This document shows positions 24,825 through 36,538 of a stretch of DNA of 64,000 nucleotides, in pieces. Source of the DNA: Vesta saturnalis (Eukaryota > Arthropoda > Insecta > Coleoptera > Lampyridae); the NCBI GenBank assembly GCA_036346205.1, contig JARFJB010001349.1, forward strand, positions 1,475,501 through 1,539,500, written 5' to 3'. Within the stretch, counting starts at the first letter, position 1. Every line of letters begins with the position of its first letter. The translations under genes were made by a program, and so were the position numbers. The notes beneath the pieces were generated by a model. That model was not told the DNA's origin and did not search any database. It saw only the letters and a program-made list of their open reading frames with translations.

Positions 24825-25376
24825 ATGGACGTATACTTGGACGTACAAGGGTTTAGTGGTGTTAACAACGAATTCATACCGAAAGAAATTGCCGTGGTTA
24901 CAGATCATGGTCGTTTATCGTTGATGGTGATGAAACTACCTCGAGGTTACTTTATATCAGGATCCATGTCACGACAGATAAAATTTATGGAGGATAATTA
25001 TCATGGGTTGAAATGGTGGTCGGGTAATGTACATTACAACAATTTCTGTGAGGAGTTGATGAGAGTGTTGCGCCCATTTAACAAAATTCACGTTAAGGAC
25101 CGTGAAAAACAACCGTTTTTAAGGTTTCTTAACAAACCAATAATAAACCTGGAGGAGACTGGTTGCCCGTCGATTAAATAGTTGAAAAAGGAAGCAAAAG
25201 CATACAGCTGTTTAAACCATAACATCACTGAGCCTATGTGTGCACTGGAAAACGCCTTACTACTGCAAGACTGGACGCATACCAATTCAAAAGATGTATG
25301 CGGTACAAGTGTTGAGATGCTTGAAATCGCTCCCCAGCCACAAGAAGAATGTGTTTCGGCTTGTATGTGCTTCTAA
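24825..25376 (+). pseudogene. Conserved Polinton-associated protein of unknown function
   Basis: It follows the capsid gene by about 50 bases. The ATG at 24825 starts MDVYLDVQGFSGVNNEFIPK and is preferred over an upstream in-frame ATG (24747) that overlaps the capsid gene's end. It is open for 118 codons to a TAG at 25179-25181, then continues in the same frame (EAKAYSCLNHNITEPMCALE) to about 25285, where homology shifts to the protease frame. Patterns I can see: an acidic DVQGF start, FIPKEIAVV, and HVKDREK in the middle. The layout weakly suggests an RNase H-fold nuclease, but I cannot show catalytic residues. I know it as a recurrent neighbour in arthropod Mavericks, not by a characterised function. 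Confidence 0.6.
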
Positions 25377-25602
25377 TCAACTACCGAGACACGCACCTAG
25401 ACCGTGTGTAATTATCGTAATCACGGATCCCGCAAACAAACCAGGTCAGCATTGGACCGCTATCTACATTGACGAGAATGGTAACGGAGAGTATTTTGAT
25501 TCCTTTGGACGAGCACCGCATGGATATCATTTACGTTTCCTACAGAAGAATTCCAGATGCTTCGTATACAATAATTTAGATGAATGTAATCATCTTTCTT
25601 AA
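25294..25602 (+). pseudogene. Adenain-like cysteine protease, C-terminally truncated
   Basis: A maturation protease of the adenovirus type, which cleaves capsid precursors. The Met at 25294 (MYAVQVLRCLKSLPS) gives a plausible start overlapping the unknown gene in another frame. The catalytic His is in KPGQHWTAIYID (about 25440-25476) and the acidic partner in GEYFDSFGRAPHG (about 25487-25525). The frame ends at 25602, before the catalytic Cys region, so the active site is incomplete. Homology fades after about 25580, which marks the 3' break of the whole Polinton fragment. Confidence 0.8.
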
Positions 25603-28600
25603 AGTTATAACAGTATGAAAAATACTCTAATTTAGATTCCACTGATAACAGTTCAAATGTCAAAATTAAAGATGGATGATATGAGTCTTTAGGAACCAAA
25701 AATTCAGTGCTACGATGTACCTGTAATGAATTCATATTTGAAAATATTAAACCTAGTGTTCTATTCATAACGTTTTTTACTATATTAAATTGAGCACAAT
25801 TGAGTAGGTTGAGAAACGTTTATATTTCGAAATTTATTAGGCCGATTTTAATCAAACAACTTGCATCATAATCGAAAGTTGTTTCTGTGTACGTGAACAT
25901 ATTTTGATATTTTTTGTTACATTTAGCTAAGTACTAGAGCGAAATATATTCGAGAAAACACCATTTTTCACCACTCTTCGCGCAAGGCCAATGTTTATGA
26001 ATTAATAATTAAAACACTAATTGATGGATTGCCTTAATTTGTAGGTATAGGCCAAAGTACACCTTTGCCTAGATTTCATCACTTTCTATTACTTAAAAAC
26101 CGTGCAATAAAAGAAAATTTCCACGCCTGTTAACTCCCTTATTCTAAACGTTATACGCAATATTTTTACAGGATGCTGTATATTAAAACCAATAAATATG
26201 GAAAGATGGACTTTTTCTTAATTTATATAATTGCTAACCAAGGGATAGAATTAAATATTTCGTTGAACAACGATAACATCTAACTGCACGCAGAGAATTC
26301 AATGCACGATCTTGTGTTGACTCTACTGAGAAATTACAATTTATATAGGCGGCAAAAGATTTCATGTATTATTTTTAAATAGGAACGTAATATTAAAATT
26401 GCAATAAAAGCCGAAATTTCTAGAACTCGAAAACTATTTTTTTCAAATTACATAATAAACACATTTATATACAATCATCGCTCTGGGTTCGAACCTTTAT
26501 ATGTCTTGGCTCACTAAAAAATAATATATTAACTTAAATTGAAGGTACAAACATGTGTACAAATTTTGCATTCACTCACTATAGCACATGTGTGCCATTT
26601 CTCCTAGATTAAAAACGGTTGTGGTTTACCATCCTTATTCAATAAGAGCACATTGCTCAAAACCGCATAATCGTATAATCACGAGTATATTTTAAGAAAA
26701 TATTTTTACATTTATGTTATTTAGGCAATTCCTTAATTTTATGACAAAAAAAGTTTACTTACTTCTCGTAGTGAGATTTGGTCATGTTTGCTTGTTTGGG
26801 CTATTTACAAGTAAATGAAGACAATTTGTTACAATTTCTTTTTGGTAAAAGGTTCAAAATGAAGTGACTAAACTTTTTTACTTTGATAATAGAAGGTTTA
26901 TGACATTATGTATATGAGACACCGCTACAAACCATGATTGAAGCTAGATTTCACCGTAAACAGGATATTTATGTGGCGATCATATGTGCACTTTCCCAGC
27001 TGTTTAGACTTCCCCATCATTGTCTTCTTGAGGTTCGAATATAGTGTTTGCATTTTGTACTTATTGGTGCCGTAATATCAACACCACTTTATTTGTCACG
27101 CCATCTCAAATTTATAACAATCACAAACCGAATCTTATTTGACAGTCATTATAAACCACAAAAGCCAATGTAAATGTTCAATATACGCTGCTACTAGCTA
27201 TGCATATGCTTACAGTGCAACTTTATCATTATTTAGTTTATGTTTATTTGGTAGTTGAAGTAGTGGGAGAGGACGTTGTGAATTTTATGTCACGTAAAAA
27301 ACTTATCTCGGCTAAATTGTTTCATAATTAGTAATTATACATAATTTAAGTAATACAAGATAATACATAAAGATAACGTAAGTGAACGTATTAATGTAAA
27401 TTTTTCAGTAAAGTGAATAAATACATAGTTGTTTTACCTGTATATTTGAGTCATACGCAATAACATTATTTACGATTGTAGCCACACGACTAATGGTAAA
27501 CAAGACAATTTGTGTAGCTTTAAAATATCAAGCAAAGGTATAGCTCGATTACATTATTTATTGATATTACAACTAACACCTAGAAATGTTTTAATCAGAC
27601 ATATTTACCCCTGTCAATATATCGTTCCAGTAAATAATCCAGGATGCTATTTATTATAAAAGGGGAGATTGTTCCGAGATAAACATACTGGCAGCTGGTA
27701 AAATTTATTTCGGGATAAAGATATCCTGTCTTAAGTAGAGTTTTAGAAGTAGAAATTTATACTAGTCTTTAAGTCCTTAACATTCATTTGGATATTTAAT
27801 TAATTGTTTAGTTAGCGATGTATATTGTTTACTAAATACAAAATAAAACAGTAGAGTAGATCTCTCCTTTGAGCAATTGTAATTATTCAATTTGACATGT
27901 TTATAAAACAATATAAACTTAAGCTTCTGGGAAATAATTTCTAATTTCACAAACACATTAATTATAGTAGAATCTTGACAAATTTAATAATTTGAACGCA
28001 TTCTATTTTTACTTAACTGACGTACAAAGTTATATATGTACGTACGAATGGAAATTTTATAATGTTGTGAATAATATTGTAATGACGGATACTATTCCAT
28101 GCGGACAACCCTTATCGGGTGGTTGGCCACTCCAGAGATTTGTTGCTTTATGCAAATTGTTTACGTCAGCATTTGATTAGGTTAGTCATAGTTTGATTGC
28201 AATAACGATTCAGAAGTATATAGATTTCGGTTACACTTCAAATAGTAGAAATTATAAAACTCATAGAAAAACCATTGAAAATTATTTTGTCTTTCAAATA
28301 AAACCCAAAAATGGGAAGTGATTGCTGACATCCATCGTCTTTCACGTGCCAAATTTTATTAAAAGTATTTGCACTACAACAGGATTCTATTTTTGGCTTT
28401 GTTCAAAATTAAGTTTCGAAACCGCTAACAACGAAAAATATGTACAGTGTGTCCCGATTTCGATGTTTTAGTTATTTTTGAAAGATACCTTTGTGATTAT
28501 CAAAGATAGAAGTTTGCAGTTTTTACATTCAGGTAGGTACTACTTTGTTGACCTAGATTTCATGCAAAATCGAAAATTTAGTATCTGCTTTTGTTTTGGA

Positions 28601-28814
28601 CTTATCGTCGCTATTTCTACACTTTTTGCAAGGTCTTATAGCTCACTTAATACCATTATACTTACTTACTTCGTCAACGGTGCTTATATATTACGAAGTG
28701 CCGAGTTCAGTAGCATGCTTAGAATTTTTTTTAGTGGGTGCGGATTTTGAGTAATAATATAAACTTGCATTTTTTAAAATGGGAATCATAGCTGGCTTGG
28801 CAACCATCAACTGC
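25603..28814. other. No gene seen
   Basis: AT-rich DNA. Open frames at 25590-25768 (minus), 27992-28180 and 28478-28750 (plus) have no recognisable motifs. TACAGTGTGTCCCG near 28442 resembles a transposon end but has no partner that I can find. Confidence 0.5.
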
Positions 28815-28940
28815 AGTTCTTTCTTAGCAAAACATCTTCCAAATATTATTTTTCGACAAGACGGTGCCCCAGCGCATAATGCTTTTGCAGTGAGGAATTA
28901 CTTAGAAAACCGTTGCCCAAATCGTTTGATTATAACATTC
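28815..28940 (+). pseudogene. Mariner-type transposase scrap
   Basis: A short fragment with HLPNIIFRQDGAPAHNAFAV, where QDGAPAH is the second catalytic Asp region of mariner-type transposases, followed by RNYLENRCPNRLI. Nothing recognisable lies on either side; about 40 residues remain. Confidence 0.65.
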
Positions 28941-29313
28941 GGTTCGGTGTTAACTAACACTGAAATGATAACTTTTGTTTGCGGTCTGTAGCTTCAAACC
29001 GTAGACCCTAAGTAGTATAGGTTTTTGAAATCAGCTTTCCCGAGAAAATTCAGAAATGAAAAAAATTACATAATGCTCAATTTAAAAAAATCAGATGACG
29101 TCATAGCCGAAGCAATGATGACGACTTAGCTAAAACATAAGGTAAACAAATACGCAATTAAATCGATCTGGCACAGGAATTTGCCAAAATATGTCCGTGT
29201 TCTGAAATACTAAATTTATTCTATACTTTATGTATACACTGTATAAGAATGATATATAATAATAAGGTATAAAGCATAAATACATAAGTGATTAAAAGGT
29301 ACCATATACGAGG

Positions 29314-29314
<1 letters not shown>

Positions 29315-29389
<75 letters not shown>
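29315..29389. repeat. (TA)n microsatellite, left flank of the long-TIR cluster
   Basis: About 37 TA units directly abutting the left end of the first long-TIR element. Confidence 0.95.
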
Positions 29390-29392
<3 letters not shown>

Positions 29393-31724
29393 GTCTCCAC
29401 AAACTCTTTTCACAAAAGAAAACTGCAGATTCTAGAGCTGATTTTAAGTCGATTGAACATAAATTACCTTAATACACTTCCTAAGAGAGCTCGAGCTCTT
29501 GGAAGATGGCGCCCTAACATCAATTCAATTATCTTCAAAATGGTTCCCCTTTAAATGATAGCTTTTTGTACATTTATTTAGTGAAATATGCCCAATTGTA
29601 TGACGTGAATATGATTTTTTAGTTGTACTCATAAGCGGCTCGTTTGGGCGGGGCATTGGACATTGTTATTCATAAGTTTTTTGTTTTTCTAAATTTCGCA
29701 ATTTTAAAAATTTTAAAAATTTCCATTTTTTCTTTTTCACAAAAGAATGATACTCTTGTCTGAAGTCGCTACGACGTCCCGTTTTCGAAATAAATCGATT
29801 CGAACTTTTCATGTGTTAATCATACTTTTATAAAATTAACTAACGAATTCATTTACAATTATGAAAAATGGCTATGGAAAATAAACAAAATTACAATTGC
29901 GTGAACGTCAAACTGTTCTCATGCCATAAATTAATTTTGCTTTAGAAAGTAAGATATAAACTAGGGTAAAAAATAATCGTTTTTTAAACAAAAAAATGTT
30001 GTTGACAATTAATAACAAAAAAAATTCAAAATGACAACTGAAAGCATGCAACACAAAACTGAATCTAAAAAAGAAGTTCCACATTACGACCATCCGTTTC
30101 TATACACAAATTTATTCGTTTATGTAAAGATTGCTGAATTTTTGCAAAAATTCCCCTATTGTTCCTAAATTCGTCACAGGAATCCTGAATTCTTCTCCAA
30201 AGCAGATCGCGTGTTTCTATTGGTTGGGAAAAACCATTGATTTGAGATATCCTCAAACACAAAAATCGCAAGGATTTAAATCTGGAGACCTTGCTGGCCA
30301 AGCAACCGAACCGCCTCTTCCGATCTATAGCTCTCGGTAATTGTTATCTAAAAAAGTACGAACAATTCTGCTATCAACCATCATGTAAAACCCACAAGTT
30401 TCGCCGAATATTCAGATTAATATCATCTAATAAATCCGGTAAAGTATTTTGTAGAAAATTGAGACATTCTTCGCCGTTTAAACGATTAGGCAATTCTACA
30501 GGTCCAAGCAAATTATCACCAAGAACACCTATCCATACATTAATGCTAAGCCTTTCTTGATATTTACTTTCCCTTATCGCATAAGGGTTTTCATCAACAC
30601 AGGAGTAATAGTGTGCATTGTGCATATTAAAAATTCCACCTTTTGTAAAAGCGGCTTCGTCACAAAACGAAATATTAGAAAAAAAGTCTTGGTCTTGATT
30701 CTCTCTACTTTGCATCCAATTGGAAAAATCAACACGAGCAGTAAAATCGCCTGCTTGCAAGGCCTGGACTTTTTTACAATGAAAACGATACAAGCCTTCC
30801 TTATGTAGAATGTTCCACACAGAAGATTTTGATTTCGGATACATTTCAGTCAACCTTCTTACGCTTATTTCGGGAATGTACTCAATTTCCATTAAAATAT
30901 CATCCTGATAGTCTTCCATTACATCAGCATGTCTTCCCGTTTCATTATTTTTAGGAATTATCGATCCTATTTCTTTGATGAAGAAGCGTAAATGATTTAG
31001 GACCTGGAAATTTATCTGATATCTACGTGCTGCTTGCCGAACGTTGCATTACACTAAATGCATATCGGCATATCCTTCGTTACTAAACGAAACCATTCAA
31101 CTTTTTGTATTTACGGTAATGTAACTAAACAATAAAAAATCTTTCACTTAAACTTATTTGACACTTTAACCTCAACTAGTATCTGTAATACTAGTTACTT
31201 TGACGTTCACGCACTTATTTTGTTTATTTTCCATAGCCATCTTTCATAATTATAACTGAATTCGTTAGTTAATTTTATAAAAGTATGAATAACACATGAA
31301 AAGTTCAAATCGATTCATTTCGAAAGCGGTGTGTCGTAGCGACTTCAGACTAGAGTATCATTCTTTTATGAAAAAAATCGAAATTTTTTAAATTTTATGT
31401 TAAAATTGCGAAATTTTGAAAAACAAAAAACATATGAATAACAATGTCCAATGCCCCGCCCAAACGAGCCGATTATGAGTACAACTAAAAAATCATATAC
31501 ACACCGTACGATTGGGCATATTCCACTAAATAAATGTACAGAACGTTATCATTTAAAGGGAAACCATTTTGAAGATAATTGGATTGATGTTAGGGCGCCA
31601 TGTTCCAAGAGCTCCAGCTCTCTTAGGAGGTATTTTTGTATTAAAGTAATTTACGTTAAATCGACATAAAATCAGTTCTAAGATATGCAGTTTTCTTTTG
31701 TGAAAAGAGTTTGTGGACACCCTA
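29390..31724 (-). mobile_element. Long-TIR mariner-type element 1
   Basis: A 2.3-kb transposon with terminal inverted repeats of about 525 bp: left arm 29390 to about 29912, right arm about 31199 to 31724. The outer tips are AGGGTCTCCACAAACTC (left) and, in complement, AGGGTGTCCACAAACTC (right). Both flanks are (TA)n, consistent with insertion at a TA dinucleotide inside a TA microsatellite. The transposase lies between the arms on the minus strand. Arms of this length are unusual for mariner relatives, whose repeats are mostly a few tens of bases. Confidence 0.85.
30065..31096 (-). pseudogene. Mariner-type (DUF4817-like) transposase of element 1
   Basis: The probable start is the Met at 31096 (MVSFSNEGYADMHLV), followed at once by a stop and then CNVRQAARRYQINFQVLNHL, the DUF4817-like N-terminus. 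The longest open part, 30919-30374, contains a HTH (VRRLTEMYPKSKSSVWNILH), the first catalytic Asp in SFCDEAAFTKGG, and the second in NLWVLHDG, right at the stop. The third acidic region (ARSPDLNPCDFCV, about 30300-30270) sits in a different frame after a small deletion. Another frameshift leads to the C-terminus (HKRINLCIETDGRNVE), ending at 30065. It is not functional. Confidence 0.82.

Positions 31725-31783
<59 letters not shown>
31724..31783. repeat. (TA)n between long-TIR elements 1 and 2
   Basis: About 30 TA units, interrupted once near 31730, joining the right end of element 1 to the left end of element 2. Confidence 0.95.
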
Positions 31784-31785
<2 letters not shown>

Positions 31786-33764
31786 ACGTGAACCAAAAAA
31801 CGTACCCCTGCTTCAGGTGTATATTCTACACATAAATAGAAGACGAAAAGTCAGATAAAATTTTTCTCTAAAATGTATGGCTACAAAGTGACAGGCCCTC
31901 AAAGTTGAATTTTGAAAATCGTTTTTCGCCAATATCTCGAAAACATTTAGGAATTTCAAAATACTATCCCCAATGAAAATTATTTCTTTGTTGACGAGGA
32001 TTTTTCTGGTTTGATTGGATTGTTTATGAATGGACTGGAAGTATTAGTTTTCACATTGTTCCCGTATACTTTCTATTCCAACTGTTTTGTGTGCGATTTT
32101 TCAGGTATTTTGGTAACTTTTTTGAGTACGTTATTCGATTTTCTGCAAATTTGGTCTTCTTAGCTGAAGTTGATAAAGTGAACGGTTTACGAGTTATTTG
32201 CAGTTTTATGAATCACGGTCAATTAAATACTACCTCACCGAAATTTAGTAAGTGAGCCGTGGACTAAAAGTCATAGTTGTCAAAGAGTTTATTAAGTGAA
32301 ACAAAGTATTAATTAACAAACAAATTAGTTGATTAAATGGTCGAATTGTTCACCGTTGACTGCTATACGTTTAAGAATTCTTTTCATGATTGACTGACGT
32401 ACGTTGAAAAATAATTGCGGACCATCTCTTATTAAATTAGAGCAATCATAAAATCGTTTCTGGTGATATTGGACGTTTGTAATTGGCACCGAATACACCA
32501 TAGGGATCAGATCCGGTGAACGTGCAGGCCAAGGTACCGGTCCTCCATGTCCAATCCAGTTTGCATTAAAAGTTCGGTTCAATGACCGCCTAGCAATGAG
32601 TACAAAATGAGCAGGCGCACCATTGTGCATGAAATACATCCGACCCCTAACATCCAGATGGACATCTTCTAGTAACTCGGGTAAATTATTATCAAAAAAA
32701 TTGGTGTATGAATTACCATTTAAACGTTGTGGAAAAAGAATGGACCAATTAAATTATTGCCAATAATACCAGCCCATACATTCACACTGAATTGCTGTTC
32801 ATGATGGTTTAATGAAAACGCGTGATTTTCATAATCGTAGTAATGATTGTTATGGAAGTTAAAAGTACCGTTTTTGGCGAAACCTGACTCATCAGTGAAT
32901 AAGATAATCGATGGATAATTTCGATCATTATTGAATCTTTCTAGAAACCAACATGAAAAAGTCACTCTTGCTTGAAAATCATTAAAGGTCAAAGATTGTA
33001 TCTTTCGATAATGGAAAGGTCGCAAGAGTTCCGTTTTAATAATTCTGCATATCATGGACTGATTTGAATTATTTCTCTTGCCAATTGACGAGAGCTTGCT
33101 GTGGGATCTCAATTGCATCCAACACTCTTTGTTCTAAAACTGGTGTTCTTGCAGTTCGCCTCCTATCACTGTCAATTTTTGGTGGCTCTAAACAACATGT
33201 GAGAACTCGATATGAATAGAATTTTTATAAATTATATGTACCAATATGTACCACTTTCACGAAGACGCCGGTCAATGTTGGCAAACGTCTTTTTATTCAG
33301 TGTCCGCCGATAAGAAATTGTATGAACACTGATCAAAAATCACAATGTGACAACTATGACTTTTAGTCCACTGCCAACTTACTAAATTTTGGCGCGGTAG
33401 TATTTAATTGACCATGATTGATGAAATTGCAAATAACTCGTAAACCGTTCACTTCCACAGAGTTGGAATAGAAAGTATACGGCAACAATGTGAAAACTAA
33501 TACTTCCAGTCCATTCATAGACAATCCAATCAAACCAGAAAAATCTTCGTCAACAAAGAAATAATTTTCATTGCGGACAGTATTTTGAAATTCCTAAAGG
33601 TTTTCGAATTATTTGCGAAAAACGATCTTCAAGATTCAACTTTGAGAGCCTGTCACTTTGTAGCTATACATTTTAGAGGAAAACTTTATCTAACTTTTCG
33701 TCTTCTATTTATGTGTAGAATGTACACTTGAAGCAGGGGTACGTTTTTTTGGTTCACGTTCTAT
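31784..33764 (-). mobile_element. Long-TIR mariner-type element 2
   Basis: A 2.0-kb transposon. Left arm 31784 to about 32282, right arm about 33348 to 33764; the right arm lacks a block of roughly 80-100 bases present in the left. The tips are ACGTGAACCAAAAAACGTAC (left) and nearly the same in complement on the right. The left flank is (TA)n; the right flank is TATA followed at once by element 3. The arms differ from those of elements 1 and 3, so this is a separate family with the same architecture. Confidence 0.85.
32325..33310 (-). pseudogene. Mariner-type transposase of element 2, catalytic residues lost
   Basis: On the minus strand, an N-terminal trace (NKKTFANIDRRLRESG, near 33290-33250) is followed by a possible intron (GTACAT near 33240; TTGTTTAG near 33190) and then PPKIDSDRRRTARTPVLEQR. 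The open part 33118-32720 holds FHYRKIQSLTFNDFQARVTF and the first Asp in ILFTDESGFAKNGTF. The frame breaks near 32720 and resumes at 32639-32325 with MYFMHNGAPAHF, where the second catalytic Asp is Asn. The third site, in SPDLIPMVYSV, has Val where its relatives have Asp. The C-terminus is KRILKRIAVNGEQFDHL. It is dead by both sequence breaks and active-site loss. Confidence 0.82.
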
Positions 33765-33771
33765 ATACAGG

Positions 33772-36290
33772 GTGTCTCAATAGTGCGTATTCGGTCGATA
33801 GCTCCTTAGCCATTAAACTTAGAAGATGAGTTTAAATACGAAGGTTGTCTATTTTTATAAGTTGCATAATCTAAAAATAGTTTGGTTTCTACAGGGTGTA
33901 ATGTAAAAGCTGTACAATATAGAACTTTTGATTTTTAAATAGCACACCCTATATATTATTTTATTTTTGGATTCTCCTTATAATTTTACATCTTTTATAT
34001 AAGAATTACTTACAAGCTAAATCTTACAGTTTTTGAGATATTTGCAAAGTTAACTAAAAACTGACATTTTTATGTAGTAATTCAAGTAGGCGTGTCTCAG
34101 CTATTTTAAAGATTAAAAAATAATCTTTGGCATAGTGTTTATTCTTACATGAGCTTACTTTAATCTATTGTCAAAATTGGATTTCAATATACAGAGTGAT
34201 GACAAAAATTAATTGAACAACGTAAATTTGAAAATGCTATATGTTCACGTTTTCAAATAGCACACCCTATATTTTTTAACACCTTGTTTTCGTCTATTAG
34301 TCGGCTTTAATTTTTATTAAATATGTTCTATACCTATCTCTAATAGTTTCGGAGATATTTAAGTTTGTTCAATTTTTTTCGTTGATAACACTGATAAAGA
34401 GTAACATTAGTCGGTCAAAGCAAGCTGCGGATACATAAAAAACTAAAAAATATTAACTGAAATACATAAATTGTAATTATAATAAATATTGTATGAAACT
34501 ACCATTTTTAAGAGATATTTGATATGTAGTATTGTATACTTACTTCCTAAGTTACAAAATGATTTTTTCTAAAGAATAACTTGTTAATATGATTTACGTC
34601 CTTGGTGAAAGCGATAAAAATTGTCTTTTAGCTGATCGAATTTATAAGCAAAAATTTCCAAATGCACGACACCCACAAGTTTCAGCATTTGCAAGATTGA
34701 AAGAGCGCTTCGAGCAAACAGGCAGTATTTATTACGAAGACAATTTAGAACGAGAAAGAACCACAATTAACGAAGCTAATGAACATTTAGTTCTTCAATC
34801 TGTGATTGAAAATCCTCACGTTTCTTGCCGACAATTGGAATTAGAAGTTGGAGTTTCAAAAACATCAGTTAATAGAATTATAAAAAAATATAAATATCAT
34901 CCATACCATGTCCAATTTGCACAAGAATTAGACGAGGATGACTTCGCTAATAGATTAAACTTTTGCAATTGGGCCATAAATAAAAATTTAGAAAAACCCA
35001 ACTATTTTAGCACGATATTATTTACTGATGAAGCTACATTCTACAAAAATGGATACGTTAATAGACACAATTTCCATTATTACGATACTGAGATTTATAA
35101 TTCCTGTTGATCATCAACACCGCTGGTCACTTAATATTTGGGCCGGAATTATTGGGGAAAGAATTATAAGACCATATTTTTTTGAAAACACGGTCGCTGG
35201 AGATTAATTTTTAAACTACGAATTTGAAACTTTTATTGAAGATTTACCTTTACAAACCCTTAGAGAGATGTGGCTGCAATTAGATGGCGCTCCTCCGCAT
35301 TTTATCAGAAAAGTTAGAAATTATTTAAATATCCAGTTTCAAAACAAATGGATTGGAAGAGGAGGGCCGATCTCCTGGCCTGCAAGATCGCCGGACTTGA
35401 CAAAGCTGGACTTTTTTCTTTGGGGTTGGATTAAAGAAAAGGTCTATCAAACTCCTCCAACGACTGCAGATGACATGAAGGTAAGAATTAGAGATGTCAT
35501 TCAAAATATAAATGTTTCCACGGTACGAAAAGTAAATTTGTCGTTTATTTAAAGACTTCATGTTTGCCAGCAACAAAATGGTGGTGTTTGTATTTCAGTT
35601 AATATGTTTTTTAGTTTATTATGTATTCATAGCTTGCTTTGACCGACAAATGTTACTCTTCTTCAGTGTTATCAACGAAAAAAATTTAACAAACTTAAAT
35701 ATCTCCGAAACTATTAGAGATAGGTATAGAACATATTTAACAGAAATGAAAGCGGACTAAGAGACGAAGACAAGGCATTAAAAAAATATAGGGTGTGCCG
35801 TTTAAAAAAATGAAGATGTAGCATTTTCAAATTTATGTTATTGAATTAATTTTTGTGATCACCGTGTACATTGAAATCCAATTTTGACAATAGATTAAAG
35901 TAAGCTCATGTATGAATAAATTCTATACCAAAGATTATCTTTTTATCTTTAAAAATAACTGAGATACGCCTACTTGAATTAGTACATATAAATGTCAGTT
36001 TTTAGTTAACTTTGCAAATATCTCAAAAACTGTAAGATTTAGCTTGTAAGTAATTCTTATAAAAAAAGATGTAAAATTATAAGGAGAATCGAAAAATAAA
36101 ATAATATATAGGGTGTTCTATTTAAAAATCAAAAGTTCCATATTGTACCGCTTTTGTATTACACCCTGTAGAAACCAAACTATTTTTAGATTATGCAGCT
36201 TATAAAAATACACAACTTTTGTATTTAAACTTATCTTCTAAGTTTAATGGCTAAGGAGCTATCGACCTAATACGCACTATTGGGCATCCT
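33772..36290 (+). mobile_element. Long-TIR mariner-type element 3 (DD41D)
   Basis: A 2.5-kb transposon, the best preserved of the cluster. Left arm 33772 to about 34442, right arm about 35618 to 36290: roughly 670 bp each, highly similar. The left tip is CAGGGTGTCTCAATAGTGCG; the right tip in complement begins TAGGATGCCCAATAGTGCG. TATATA lies on the left and (TA)n on the right. Each arm contains repeated motifs like ACACCCTATAT at 33943-33954 and 34261-34272 (left) and ATATAGGGTGT near 35787 and 36106 (right). Confidence 0.88.
34589..35590 (+). pseudogene. DD41D mariner-type transposase, nearly intact
   Basis: The Met at 34589 (MIYVLGESDKNCLLADRIY) starts a DUF4817-like N-terminus with KQKFPNARHPQVSAFARL and TGSIYYEDN. 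A HTH follows (VSCRQLELEVGVSKTSVNRI). The first catalytic Asp is in TILFTDEATFYKNGY (about 35023). A single frameshift near 35096-35105 and a TAA near 35205 interrupt the centre (SLNIWAGIIGERI). The second Asp is in MWLQLDGAPPHF (about 35283); counting on, the third (LTKLDFFLWG) comes after 41 intervening residues, giving DD41D, as in the mariner branch with that spacing. A stop near 35550 cuts just before the expected C-terminal end; a matching HVCQQQNGG follows in frame. It is the youngest-looking coding remnant in the window. Confidence 0.85.

Positions 36291-36373
<83 letters not shown>
36291..36373. repeat. (TA)n between element 3 and a MITE
   Basis: About 40 TA units with CATA and GTAT interruptions at the edges. 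Confidence 0.95.
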
Positions 36374-36375
<2 letters not shown>

Positions 36376-36538
36376 GGTGTCCTGAAAAGAATGAGGGGCA
36401 CCTTATCTGGATTAAAATATGCCGATTTAAGTCATCTTACCTTAGCACCAAGTTGCTCCGTTAAGGACATACGAGCCGTTAAAGATTTATTTTGTTTTCT
36501 ATTTTTTTATGCTCATTTATTTTCAGGACACCCTGTAT
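36374..36538. repeat. MITE with GTGTCCTGAAAA ends
   Basis: A 165-bp noncoding element. The left tip AGGTGTCCTGAAAAGAATGAG-like and the right tip (complement) AGGGTGTCCTGAAAATAAATGAG-like match over about 20 bases, with TA on both sides. It sits against the (TA)n tract beside element 3. Confidence 0.75.

Larger units (their letters stand above)
21994..25602 (+). mobile_element. Maverick/Polinton (adintovirus-like) fragment
   Basis: A collinear, plus-strand fragment of about 3.6 kb. In order: integrase C-terminus with chromodomain, penton-like protein, pVI/pX-like protein, major capsid protein, a conserved unknown protein and the start of an adenovirus-type protease. Protein-primed DNA polymerase and packaging ATPase are absent, and neither terminal inverted repeat is present, so both ends are truncated. 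Every protein except the leading integrase remnant has stops or frameshifts; the integrase remnant is only an 86-codon tail. It is an old endogenous copy, unable to make virions. Confidence 0.87.

Noticed and set aside
28478..28750. 90-codon frame upstream of the mariner scrap, possibly a membrane protein
   Set aside because: Hydrophobic bias is common in AT-rich chance frames; no homology recognised.
29228..29554. Open frames on both strands made of repeated Ile-Tyr
   Set aside because: Direct translation of the (TA)n tract.
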